Assembly (NCBI GenBank): GCA_013368325.1
Contig: JAACJK010000222.1
Span: forward strand, 620,001-684,000
DNA from: Ephemerocybe angulata
Lineage: Eukaryota; Basidiomycota; Agaricomycetes; Agaricales; Psathyrellaceae
DNA: 64,000 nt
Reading direction: 5' to 3'
Part shown: one piece after another, positions 24,904-34,753 of the stretch
Numbering within the stretch: the stretch's first letter is position 1
Layout: each line of letters starts with the position of its first letter
Notes under the pieces: model-generated
Seen by the model: the letters and a program-made list of their open reading frames with translations, nothing else
What the model was told of the DNA's origin: nothing
The model's database searches: none
Made by a program: the position numbers and the translations under genes

Positions 24904-27648
24904 CTACGAGCTCCCAGTACGATTCCCGCCCCACCACCTCTTCACGCGCTCCCCACCCCACTCATCATACTCCGCCCTGCTCACCCCATTCACCCCAAAC
25001 TCAGGCGTGCGCGCGTACGCCGCCATCCCGCGCCACGCATCCAGCCCCGCATCCGCCGCCTGCACGATCCCCATCCGCATCTCGGGATCCAGAATCGGGC
25101 GCAGCGTCGCCTCCAGCTTCTCCCTCAATCCACCAACCTGACTCGGCGCCCCCGTCAGGAATATATTACTTACGAGACTTGCTTTCTCGTGTTCGGGGAA
25201 GCGAGCGAGGACGTTGGCGATGACCTCGCCGAGCCCCGCGGTGTCGGTGCCCGCCATGCTGGGGGCGAAGTAGGTTTCGGGCACGCGGAAGCGCTCGGTG
25301 CTGAGGTGGATGCGGGCGTGGCCCGCGGGGTCGGTGTCGGGGTAGGGCGGGCGGAAGGAGGTGAGGAGGGCGGAGGAGAGGGAGGTGAGGGAGGCGTGGG
25401 TGTGTGAGGGGGTGAAGGTGGGGTCGTAAGTCAGGAGTTTGCGCTCGATTTCGTGCAGGGTGGTTAGGTCGTCTTCTTCGTCGTCGGAGGGGGCTGTTAT
25501 GTTCTGCGGGAGGGGGTGTTAGGGCTGGTATTAGGGCAGGGTGGGGGGAGGGAGAAGGGAGTGAGGGGAGGAGGGGAGAGGGGAGGGGAAGGAGGGGAGA
25601 GGGGAGGGGAAGGAGGGGAAGGACGTACGATTTTGCGGTAGATTTGCCAGTCTGCGTCGTCGGCGCCGAACATGTCCTCTAATAAGATTTCGTTAGTGAT
25701 GATATGGGAGAGGGGATGGGTGGTATGCCGTACCTCCGCCGCCTTTGCGTTTCTTCTTGGGGACGCGGTCGTCTGCTGCGAGGTTGGCGATGTTCTTCAT
25801 GCGCGCTTGGGCTGCTGCGCTCTTGCGGTCTGTTAGCGCTGTTTTGCGGCGCGCGCGGTCTTTGATTTTTGCCATGAGCGTCTGTGGGCGAGGATGGATG
25901 TATTAGATATGGTTGATGAGGGGCGGAGGGGGAGGAAGGAAGGGATGAGGTATGTACCTCTTGTTCTTTGCGCATCTTGGATGACCAGCCTGCGAGGTCG
26001 GTTTCGCGCTCTTCTTCTTCGCGTTTGGCTTCGCGTTCGCGTTCTTCGCGTTCGCGCTCTTTCTCCTTTCGTGCGCGCACGCGGAATTCCCAGCCTGATT
26101 TTAGGAGTTTTTGTTTCTTCTTTTCTTTTAGGCCTTCTTCGTCGAGCTGGAAGCGGTGTTAGTTCTATATGAATAAGAATTATGCAAAGGTGCCCTCGCC
26201 GTACGTCTTCATCTGGAACGTCGACGAGGGGGAACGACGGTTCCTCCATCGGCTCGTCGACCTCCCCCGCCTCCTTCTTCCTCGCCTTCTTCACATACAC
26301 ATCAAGCTTCTTAATCGTATCCTCCAGCGCCGCCTCTGTCTCAAACCCCTCCGCGCTCAGCCGCGCCGCCCACTCCTTCCTGCTCATCTTACCAGTCAAC
26401 TCGCTCTCCCCGCGCAGGTCCAGCAGGTACTCGAGGTCTGCCTCCTTTTGCACGAGCTTGTCGGCGCGGGATTTTGCGGCGAGTTCTTGGAGCTTTTTGC
26501 CTTGTTCTTTGCGTTTTTCGGCGAGGCGGAGGAGTTCGGAGGGGGATTTTTCTTCTGAGAGGGGGAGGAGGAAGGGGAATTGGATTATCCGTTCGTGGGC
26601 AAGGAGGGTTTTGGGGTTGGAGAGGGATTTGAGGAGGGTGGGGTAGGAGGGGGTGAAGGAGCAGAAGGTGCGGTACATCCACTGTGGGGGTGTTAGTGTT
26701 TTGTGTGGGGAGGGGAGGGGTGGGGGGAGGGGCTTACGTTTGTTTGGGCGGAGGTTACGCGGGTTGGGAAGGAGGGGTATTTGAGTTGAATTAGTTTGAG
26801 GAGGTATTCGGATGATTGGGCTGCTCCCCAGGGGATTCTGGCATCAGTGGAAGGTTAGTTTATTTATGTAATATGTTAGGGGTGGGGTGTGGGTGCACCG
26901 TTGGACGTGGCTCATTATGCCTTTGCCTTTGAGGATGGGGATGACGGATGTGGAGTGGGTGTTGAAGGAGAGGACGAGGCCGTCGGAGGTGAAGGGGGCT
27001 GTGGGCGGTGGGAGGTGGTTCGCGTAGAAGGACATTATGCCGTCGACGCAGTATGTGAGTGAGGGCACGTTGTAGAGCTCGAACATGAGCTCGGAGGTTA
27101 CTATGTACGATAATGGGTGTTAGGATCTGGAGAGGGGGGCAAGGGAGATGGGACATTACGTGCTCTGGAATGCAAGGGCGTGCAGATGCGCTCGGACATG
27201 ATGACGGGGTGGTTCACCGTCGGGGTGTCGATGCCCAGATGCACAAAGGCATAATCGAGGGCATTTTCCTATACTTCGAGGCGGTTGTAAGAATCGTTCC
27301 AGGGTAAGAGCGGACAAGTCGCACCAGGGCGTCAAAGTTGAGCAAGACATCGCCCTCCCAGGGTGTGCGCGTCTGGCTCTTTGCGCCGCTCTCAGCGTCG
27401 ATGGCCTCGCCGAAGAGCAGCAGCGGCTTGTTCGTGCGGCGCTCCTTGTACTTTGCGACGGCGTTGAGGCCTGTGAAGGGCACCGCGGAGGTGGCGAAGC
27501 CCCAGCGCAGCGTGGTGGAGCCGTTGTCGAGGACGAGCGGCGTGTGCGCATCGCGGTGCAGAGCGTACGGCTCCGCCGGCGGCGGGGGCCCGGGCAGCTG
27601 CGGGATGGGCAGCGTGTAGACGGTCGGGGTCGGCTCGTCGATGTCCAT
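24904..27648 (-). CDS. ARP5: Actin-related protein Arp5 (INO80 complex)
   Basis: The N-terminal exon has the actin-fold nucleotide loop DNGSTTLRWGF and KERRTNKPLLLFG. An intron at about 27327-27271 joins 'LLNFDAL' to 'ENALDYAFVHLGID'. Then come ELMFELYNVPSLTYCVDG, the long charged Arp5-specific insertion (around 26600-25680, rich in Glu/Lys/Arg, predicted coiled coil) and the C-terminal actin lobe. That lobe includes PETYFAPSMAGTDTAGLGEV and SLVSNIFLTGAPSQVGGLRE, ending NRTGSS. Arp5 with Ies6 couples INO80 ATPase activity to nucleosome sliding. The insertion distinguishes it from conventional actin and from Arp8. One intron near 25500-25630 is an extreme purine/pyrimidine tract. The start at 27648 opens MDIDEPTP, and an upstream in-frame ATG at 27729 is less likely. 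Confidence 0.88.
25500..25628. repeat. Purine-rich simple repeat inside an ARP5 intron
   Basis: On the plus strand the region is a run of ggagggg/gaggggaag units, including two near-identical copies of about 33 bases at 25565-25622. On the coding (minus) strand this is a C/T tract in an intron. It may be length-variable. Confidence 0.6.
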
Positions 27649-27785
27649 CGTTGAGCTCAGGAGAGTCGGCGCTAATTGACAAGCGATGCATGAGGCGCGG
27701 TGTTTGGCGTGGAGGGAAGTGCCAAACACGCTCGCTGATCATTGTGTGCGCCGGCGAGGCGGGTTGCTGCCTACTGTCAGACACG

Positions 27786-30767
27786 ATGAGTGCAGACTTG
27801 AGTTCGCTGCTCACCGCGTCCAAGGAGCTCACCTCCCATCTCTCCCGGCCCGACCTCCCCTCCGTCAACCTCTCCCTCGACCAGATCGAGGCCCTCTCCA
27901 GGCGTCTTGCGTCGCGTCAACCTGGCTCTTCTACCGATGCGGACCGAGCGTGAGTGCCGCTGGCCAGGGTATCTGGGATGCATGCTGAAAGGGTTGTAGG
28001 ACGTATTTGCTGGCGCAGGCGCATGTCGACGTGTCGAGCCTCAACAACTCGATAGCGCATCTGAACCCGGCTACGACGTTTTCGCCGCTGCAGCCCCTGC
28101 AAGACACCGACGTCGCGGGGTACCTGCGCGTGGCGCACGAGCAGAACCTCATTTCGACGATCGAGGAGGGCAGGAAGGAGACGCAGGAGCAGTTTTACCG
28201 CGTGCTGGAGGAGCGGAGTCAGCGCGACTGGGAGACAAAGAAAAAGCGCGTGTTTGAGGAGCTTGGGGGCGAGGGGCGGGCTGCTGTCGATTTGCGGGCT
28301 AGCACGCATCACAGGGGTAACCTCATGGTGAGTGGGGGTTTTGTGTTTTGGTTTATGGAGGCTAATGGGTTGGGTAGTCGAGCGTTGGACCGAATCTTTC
28401 GTTGCAGATGCAGAGCAAAATGATGGCTTATGACCGTGTTGTGCTCGACCTCAACGCTGCCAGGCTGCGCGGCGTGTCCTACCCCGTCGTGCACGCCTTC
28501 ATCGACACCTCCCTCTCCGTCTCGTCCGACGTACGTGCCCCATCCCCCAAACTATCCTACCACTGACGTCCTCGTAGCCCCGGAACACCCAAATCACGCA
28601 AATGTTCCACATCCTGTCCAAAATCACCGGCGAGCCCCCCGCGCTGCCGCCCATCGAGCACGCGGGCGCACACATCCTCAACACGCCGCTCTTCGAGCGC
28701 AAGTTCGCAAGGACATACCTCGGCGACCCCGAGTCGCGCGACGCCGTCGCCCTGCGCCAGACCATCGCCCGCGGCGCGCGCGAGGCCCTCGAGGAGCAGT
28801 ACTGGGACGTGCTGGAGCGCACCGTGCACGCACGCCCCTCGGAGGCCCGGCTTGGGGGTGATCCCAGTGTTGCGAACAAGGTCCGCGCGTTCCTCCTTGT
28901 CAGGTATTACCACGGGGGCGAGTGGGAGGATAAGATTGAGCTTGTGGCGGGGCAGCCGGTGTGGGCAAGACTGTTTTATTTGGTGAGGACCGGGCATGCG
29001 ATGGAGGCGCTTGGGGAGGCCGTGCAGTACCAGCAGGCGATTGAGAACCGCGAGCCGAGCTTTGTGACGCATTTCAGGACGTGGGTGGAGAGTGTGGACC
29101 GGCGGCTGCCCAAGGCGCAGAGAGACCACCTGCAGGCGGTGTACAATGCGCATATGCTGCATTCGTCGACGGTGGACCCGTTCAAGCTCGCGCTGTACAA
29201 GCTGATGGGCAAGATTGAGCCTGGGAGGAGGAGCGTGCCGCTTGTGACGGGGACGACGGAGGATTGGCTGTGGGTCCAGCTCGCGATGGTGGATGAGGAG
29301 GAGAGTGGGGGGTTGAGGGCGTTGGCGGAGGTGTTGCTGGGGTATGGGGAGAGGCACTTTGAGGGGCCGCCGGGGCAGGCGGGTTCGAGGAGGGGTGTGT
29401 GGGCGAGTGTGCTGCTTATGTGTGGGCAGTTTGAGAGGGCTGTTGCGGCGCTTTGGGAGCATCAGGAGACGGAGATTGAGGCTGTTCATCTTGCTATTGC
29501 GTTGGCGTACCATGGGTTGCTGCGCGTGCCTCCTCGTGCTGAGACTTCTGACTTGACTCCTCGTACGTTCCATTCAACTATCTACCTAGTCCGATACTGA
29601 TATTGTATGGTATAGTCTCGCTTTCACCGGCCTCGCCGCCTGCGTTGAGTTTGTCGACGATGATCTGGCGCTATGTCCGCCAATTCGTCAAGATGGACTC
29701 GAAGGAGGCTTTGCAATACGTGTACTGCGTGTGTCTGTCCGCCGATCAGCCGGGTGGCGTTGGGAAGGAGCAGGTGGAGGCTGCTTGGGACCTCACGCGC
29801 AGGATCATCGTCCTCGCGAATGCTGGACCCAGCTGGGAAGAGCTCGTTGGTGGGTTCAGGCCCGATGGTTCCCGATTCGTAAGTTGTCTCCTCAACTCAT
29901 GCATTTATTGACTGGCTCATCGTGAATGTATGGCCCAACAGAGTGGTGCCATTGAGCAGGGAGCCTCGCTCTTGCATCTGCACGACAGCAAAGAATACAA
30001 CCAAGAAATCCTCATCCGCGCCGCACAGCATTCCATGGAGAACGACCGCACCGCGGAGGCGATCAAGCTGTACAACCTCGCTGGCGACTACGCGACGGTG
30101 GTGGCATGCCTTGCGCAGGCGCTGGGGCAGACGGTGGCGCTGCCGAGTCTCGGGGAGAAGGAGAAGGCGCTGGAGCGGACTGCGGCGGATATTTTGAGGC
30201 ATTATGAGAGGACGAATAGGGCGGTGGGGAGGGAGAGGGATGCTGTTATTAAGCTTTTGAAGATTAGGGAGGCGGTGGACGCGAAGAATGCGGGCAAGCC
30301 GGATGTTACGCTTGATGTGAGTTCTCACTTATCGGTTTGGTGGGGATATGGGAATGGGTGCTGACTGGATGTGTTTGCAGCTTATGGAGTCTACGAACTT
30401 GATTCCTCTTAGTGGGGACATTACGAAGATTACGCGCCATGCTGAAGAGTTCAAGGAGCTGCACGAGTCGTTGCAGAGGAACCTGCAGACCTACCTCGTG
30501 CTGACGATGGATGCGCTTGCTGCTATTCACGCGCGGACGAAGAGTGCGGGGCTGCCCGATGCCACTCGGCAAATGGTGCGTTCTCTCTCGCCTTATGTAT
30601 GTATACCTCCGGATGGAATGCTGATGATTGTTTGTTGGGACTAGACGCTGAGCTCGGTGAGGAGGAAGTCGAGGTCGTTGATGGTGTTTGCGGGTATACT
30701 CAAGTTCAGGATGTCGCCGGATATTTATTCGTACCTTGCGAGGCTGGATGTTGAGATTGCGTTGTAG
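27786..30767 (+). CDS. NIC96: Nucleoporin Nic96/Nup93
   Basis: Eight exons (27786-27949, 28000-28327, 28408-28530, 28578-29562, 29616-29878, 29942-30316, 30381-30575, 30645-30767) give 851 residues, the usual size of the family. The N-terminal part has coiled-coil text such as VAHEQNLISTIEEGRKETQE. An alpha-solenoid follows with recognisable stretches VRAFLLVRYYHGGEW, GQPVWARLFYLVRTG, YKLMGKIEPGRRSVPLV and SVLLMCGQFERAVAAL, then 'LASLSADQPGG'-like and IKLYNLAGDY text. It ends AGILKFRMSPDIYSYLARLD. Nic96 anchors the inner ring of the nuclear pore and binds the Nsp1 complex through its N-terminal helix. Every exon joins in phase. The start codon is 137 bases from that of divergent ARP5. A partial duplicate of the last exon sits at about 49435-49575. 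Confidence 0.92.
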
Positions 30768-30867
30768 GATAGAGATGTGGATTTAGTTTTGTTGTTTCGC
30801 TCGTCTGTCTTGTAGCTTTCGGCAATGTATGTTGTTTGGTCTGGATAAGTATACTTGGTCTTTCGGT

Positions 30868-30936
30868 ACAAGGGAAAGCGTATGGTATGATTCAAATTCA
30901 AGGGAAAGCGTATGGTATGATTCAAATTCAAGGGTA
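30868..30936. repeat. Tandem duplication of a 30-bp unit
   Basis: The unit beginning AAGGGAAAGCGTATGGTATG and ending ATTCAAATTC occurs twice in direct succession, with no mismatch, in the short region between NIC96 and SMN. The duplicated copy of this region near 49340 contains one unit only. Confidence 0.85.
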
Positions 30937-31042
30937 CTAGGAAGAGGCAGTAGGATAAAGATGCGGATTACTTCGGCGATGTTCACCAAAGCTTTTGCGA
31001 GCGGTCGACAGCAAGATGGGCGAGCGACAGAGTACCTACGAA

Positions 31043-32155
31043 TCATGTCGTGTTCATACCATTGGCCTCGTCGCCTTCTCCTTCGGCGGCGGCTGGTTCT
31101 TCGGCAACCTCGTCTACCTTTGGTTCTGGAGCTGGGTTCGTTCTCGAACGTTGGCACTAGGAAAGAGCAGGTCTGTGTTAGCACGAGAAGGAGGAGGAAA
31201 GAGTATTATGAACTCACATGATATACAGCCGTCCAGTATCCACCCCAGTACATTGCATTCAAGGCTCGCGAAAATGCTTCATCTTGACTCACCGTCGACA
31301 TAGAGGCTGATGTTGCGAAGTCGGATGCGGAGGGCATCGAGCCTGGTGCTGGCAGGAAGTCTTTGGTTTCGTAGGTATGTCCGGATTGTGCTTGGGGTTC
31401 TTGGTTTGCTTCGGTGTATTCTGCGGTTTCGGCGTCGTAGTCGCCTTCGCCAGCTTCGAAGTCTGCGTCAGCGTAGTCGTCTTCGGCGTCATACATCGAG
31501 CTGTCGGCGTTCTTTGTTAGTGGGGTGTTGTACCATCTATGAAAACACGCGGGGTGAGCCAGACGCGAAGCGAATAGAAGGAGAAGGAGAATAGAACTGT
31601 GGAACTGCGAGTGGGAGGGGAACGAATGGAGAGAATGGGGACTCACAATGCGGATTTGTGCACCGGCTCGTGTTGCCAGCCCTTCCCGGGCCCGTTGAAC
31701 GCCTGGTACTCCTCCATCGCCGCGTCCCAGGCGTCTACGAGCGCCGAGTCGTCCCAGATCTCGTCGTGCGAGAGCTCCCTGTTCTGCTCGACTGACGGCC
31801 ATGACTTCTTTCCCCCGCCCCCTCCTCCTCCACCTCCTCCTCCTCCGCCGCCGTTGTTGTTCCCGGCTGCCTTCCCATTCGCGCCTTTCCCTTTTCCACC
31901 CTTCTTCGAAGGTCCCGGGCCGTTATTGGGTGGGCCGTGTGTAGGTTTTGAGGATGCGGACGCGGACGCGCCACCGCTGCTGGGGTCGTCCCAGTGCGCG
32001 GTGTGGTGCTGGTACTGGTTTGAGTGGTTCGCGCGCGAAGTGTTGTTGGTGCCGTTCGTTTTGGCTTTTTTGGCGGGTGGGGGGCCTTGGTCTGAGGGTT
32101 GGGCGTCGTAGGGGAGGGTTATGTCGTCGTAGGAGATGATGGGTCGGCCGCTCAT
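31043..32155 (-). CDS. SMN1: Survival-motor-neuron (SMN) homologue
   Basis: Three exons (32155-31647, 31536-31218, 31156-31043) give 313 residues. Near residues 140-165 is the Gemin2-binding helix ELSHDEIWDDSALVDAWDAA, followed by AFNGPGKGWQHEPVHKSALW. The second exon is acidic and contains no clear Tudor domain. The end carries the YG-box-like oligomerisation helix ALNAMYWGGYWTAVYHC. SMN assembles Sm-core spliceosomal snRNPs. The region before the Gemin2 motif has an uninterrupted poly-glycine run of 14 residues (around 31806-31850), probably length-variable. The ATG at 32155 was chosen over an upstream in-frame ATG at 32203 because similarity to the duplicate at 48.7 kb and to SMN N-termini starts here. 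The gene is convergent with NIC96. Confidence 0.85.
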
Positions 32156-33430
32156 TTTGGGAAGGGTGTAAGTAGGAGGTGGAGGGAAGAGAGTTGTGAT
32201 CACTTGCTGATGATCATTTGGTGATCGTTCGCGAGATCTTATCTTATCGCTAGGGGTGTGAGAGAATTGATTCGTTTTGTGCTACATACTACAAATCAAA
32301 CCTCTGAGCAAGTATATTCAAGCCTGTAGTGCTGCCGCGATTTCGAGGTGAATCGAGGCAAGGTGAAATCGAGGTCGTTCACACCAAGTTCACGCACCCA
32401 GATTCGGCAGCTCGCCTTGATGAGGCGAGCTGATGGCGATGTGAGCTCGAGCTAGCTTGATGCGGAGTGGCCGAAACCTTAAACTCCGACAGCTTCGACC
32501 ACAACGACGTCGAAGTTGGGAATTCAGTGCACTTTCTCTCTTCTTCCACCATCTACTACCCTCCAAACTGCCCGTTTCTCAATCCTGCCGCCCCTCAAAC
32601 AGCAAGACGCCTCAGAGCACGGTGACCATCAAGGTCAGTTCCCACCGGTCTCGGGGCATGGACTCAAAATGTTCAAGTCCAGGGACACCCTCTGTGCCGG
32701 ATATCAAGAAGTGGACCTCAGGAGCGATGATATGACTAGCGGCTCCCGATTATGGTCGCGCCTCCCCAGAGGATCGCGTCGCGTACGCGTTCGGATTGCT
32801 GAAATGCGCGTTGAGTTTGTTGAATGGTGCGTCGCGTCGGGTTTGGGGCGCGTCGCTTTAAATAGGGCTCCGTTTTTGGTGCGTTTCCCCCAATGAGCTC
32901 CGAATGCTCTTCCCGCTCTTCCCCCTGTCATTGTAGTACTACAATGCATAATTTTCTTCCTTTACCTTCTGTTCCTCCTCCTGTGTCTCCCAGACCCTCA
33001 ACCCAGCCCTACTATCAATGGCACCAATATCCCCCCTGGTCAGGAAGCCCCTACCCCGCTGCGTACCACCCTGCCCACCAGCCTACCGTCTTTCACAATC
33101 AATACCCCAGCTCGTACTCGCACAGTACACCCGGCAACGACCCTCAAGCTTTCCGTATTGCGCTTGGGTAGACTCGTCCTAGTAAGGGGTTGGCGATAAT
33201 GTGGAAGAATGGTAAGTACAGCAGTGGGGCAGGCCGTCGCCGTCGCATTTCAAAGCTCGTGGCGTTGCATTATCTATACTTGGTCGTTTCTGGAGGCACC
33301 GGGCTCGTCCATCGCGCCGGTGCACCATAACCCCGCTGATGGAAAGACGTATGAGCTCAGTGCGATGGGTTTCAAGCGACTCCTTATACTAACCTGACCT
33401 TCATTCTCAATATCTCCGTCCCAAAACCTT
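32156..33430. other. Intergenic region with weak coding frames
   Basis: No gene is firmly supported. The plus frame 32893-33171 would give a 92-residue Pro/Ser/Tyr-rich peptide (for example YYQWHQYPPWSGSPY) with a TTTAAATAGGG element about 35 bases upstream. Its composition could reflect a real low-complexity N-terminal exon, but no downstream exon continues it. Inverted-repeat words (GCTCGCC..GGCGAGC) lie near 32410-32440. Confidence 0.3.
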
Positions 33431-33434
33431 TTCG

Positions 33435-33887
33435 TTTATCCTTCAGTCGCTTGTGATCGTCGTGGGTACCTGGTTTCCCTGGCAGTTCCTCAAGCTCTTT
33501 CGCCGTATGCCGAGAGTCACTCAGACTGTAGGTGGCAGGATGACCTTCCTGGGAGGCGCCCGAGCGTGCATTGGGTTCAAGATTTCGCAGCTGGAAATGA
33601 GCTGAAATGAGTTCGTGATGCCCCTGATCCAATCATCCGACCGTGGGCCATTCTGACGCGTTGAACTTGGTCCCGACTTCCATCATCACTGGGAACGCTC
33701 TCTGGAGTCTGCAGAGTTATTCTAAACTATTCCTAAAGACCTTCAAGTTCTCTCCGAGCGATAAGAAAGTCAAATGGCAGCGCAACTCGATTGTCCAACC
33801 CACGACGGAAGATGCGGAGGTGACGGCTTTGGGAAAGCAAAAGCTGCAGTTGCCACTAATGGTCAGCCTGGCGCAGGAAGCAAACTA
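33435..33887 (+). pseudogene. Cytochrome P450 pseudogene, N-terminus fused to heme exon
   Basis: The plus strand begins with a membrane-anchor segment, LQSLVIVVGTWFPWQFLKL, matching the first exon of the neighbouring P450s. It then goes within about 40 bases into the heme-loop exon MTFLGGARACIGFKISQLEM. After intron-like sequence it ends with the terminal exon FLKTFKFSPSDKKVKWQ, then IVQPTTEDAEVTALGKQKLQ. All central exons (substrate recognition, I helix, ExxR, PERW) are missing, an internal deletion of roughly 400 codons. It lies about 0.9 kb before an intact paralogue in the same direction, so it is a decayed member of the local P450 array. Confidence 0.8.
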
Positions 33888-34677
33888 GCAGGCGGGTTGT
33901 ACGTAGTCAAGGATCCGTGAGTGCATGATATGAATTGTCTGTGACTTACGGGCTGATTTCGTCAGGCCCCCACCTCCCCTCCATGCGTCGATACTTCTGA
34001 GGCCAATTCAACACCTACAGTTTGCCGTACGCGCGCGAGCTCCTGTTTCCAAGCACATTTGAAAGGTGGCACTGACTGAGGTAAGAATGTCATTGATGGT
34101 CACAACACGGGGAGCCCGAGTGCTCTTGGGTATGGCCCACAGGCAGCTCCGATGGCATCTCTGAATGTATGTTCCTCGTTGGAAGCGCAGGCGCCAAAGA
34201 CGAGATCGAATGCTGTGTGCAGCTGGGACAAATCGCCGGTCGGGTTTTAATGTGGATTACCTATTCCATGAAAGTGCGGTCGAGGTATATTATATTTGTT
34301 GCATGCCTATCTACCTCAAAGCTTACCGGTTTCTCAAATTAGACATCTTGTTACCATGTTACAGTCCATTCGCGCGGCTTCAGCACGAGTCGGCAACGTC
34401 AGCGAGCCTGCGCGCAATTCAAGTCCCCTGAGTATCTGCCTCACTGAGGCGCCACAAATGGAGAAGAAGACTGCCGGCTAAGAACCACCTACTAGCACCT
34501 ACTCTACATACAATCTCGGGTAAGAAGCTGCTCGATCGTACACACAAACTCGAAGATACGAAGCGCGCTCATAATGAGCGCCCGGTCCTGAGGACCAAGC
34601 CCCACTCCCAACTCCGAAGAGACGAGGGGATTGCGCGGGGATGATGATCATACCAAGATCATCCTTTCGAAGAAGGC
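33888..34677. other. Intergenic region before P450-A
   Basis: No supported coding frame. The segment separates the P450 pseudogene from P450-A and contains the promoter of the latter. Confidence 0.3.
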
Positions 34678-34681
34678 CCCC

Positions 34682-34691
34682 TTATATATAC
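34682..34691 (+). promoter_or_regulatory. TATA box of P450-A
   Basis: TTATATATAC lies about 65-70 bases upstream of the ATG at 34754, followed by a C/T-rich leader. Confidence 0.5.
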
Positions 34692-34753
34692 CTCCTCTCT
34701 GCTCCCGTGTCTCTCAGCTATTCATATCCGCCCCACATTCCACCGTTTTCAAC

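Noticed and set aside
28557..29573. 338-codon open frame antisense to NIC96
   Set aside because: It is the shadow of a GC-rich coding exon. It is Arg/His/Pro-rich with no motifs, and the sense strand has an unambiguous Nic96 exon.
32893..33171. Pro/Tyr-rich 92-residue plus frame as a gene
   Set aside because: It has a plausible TATA-like word upstream, but no continuing exon, domain or second line of evidence. Mentioned only within the intergenic entry.
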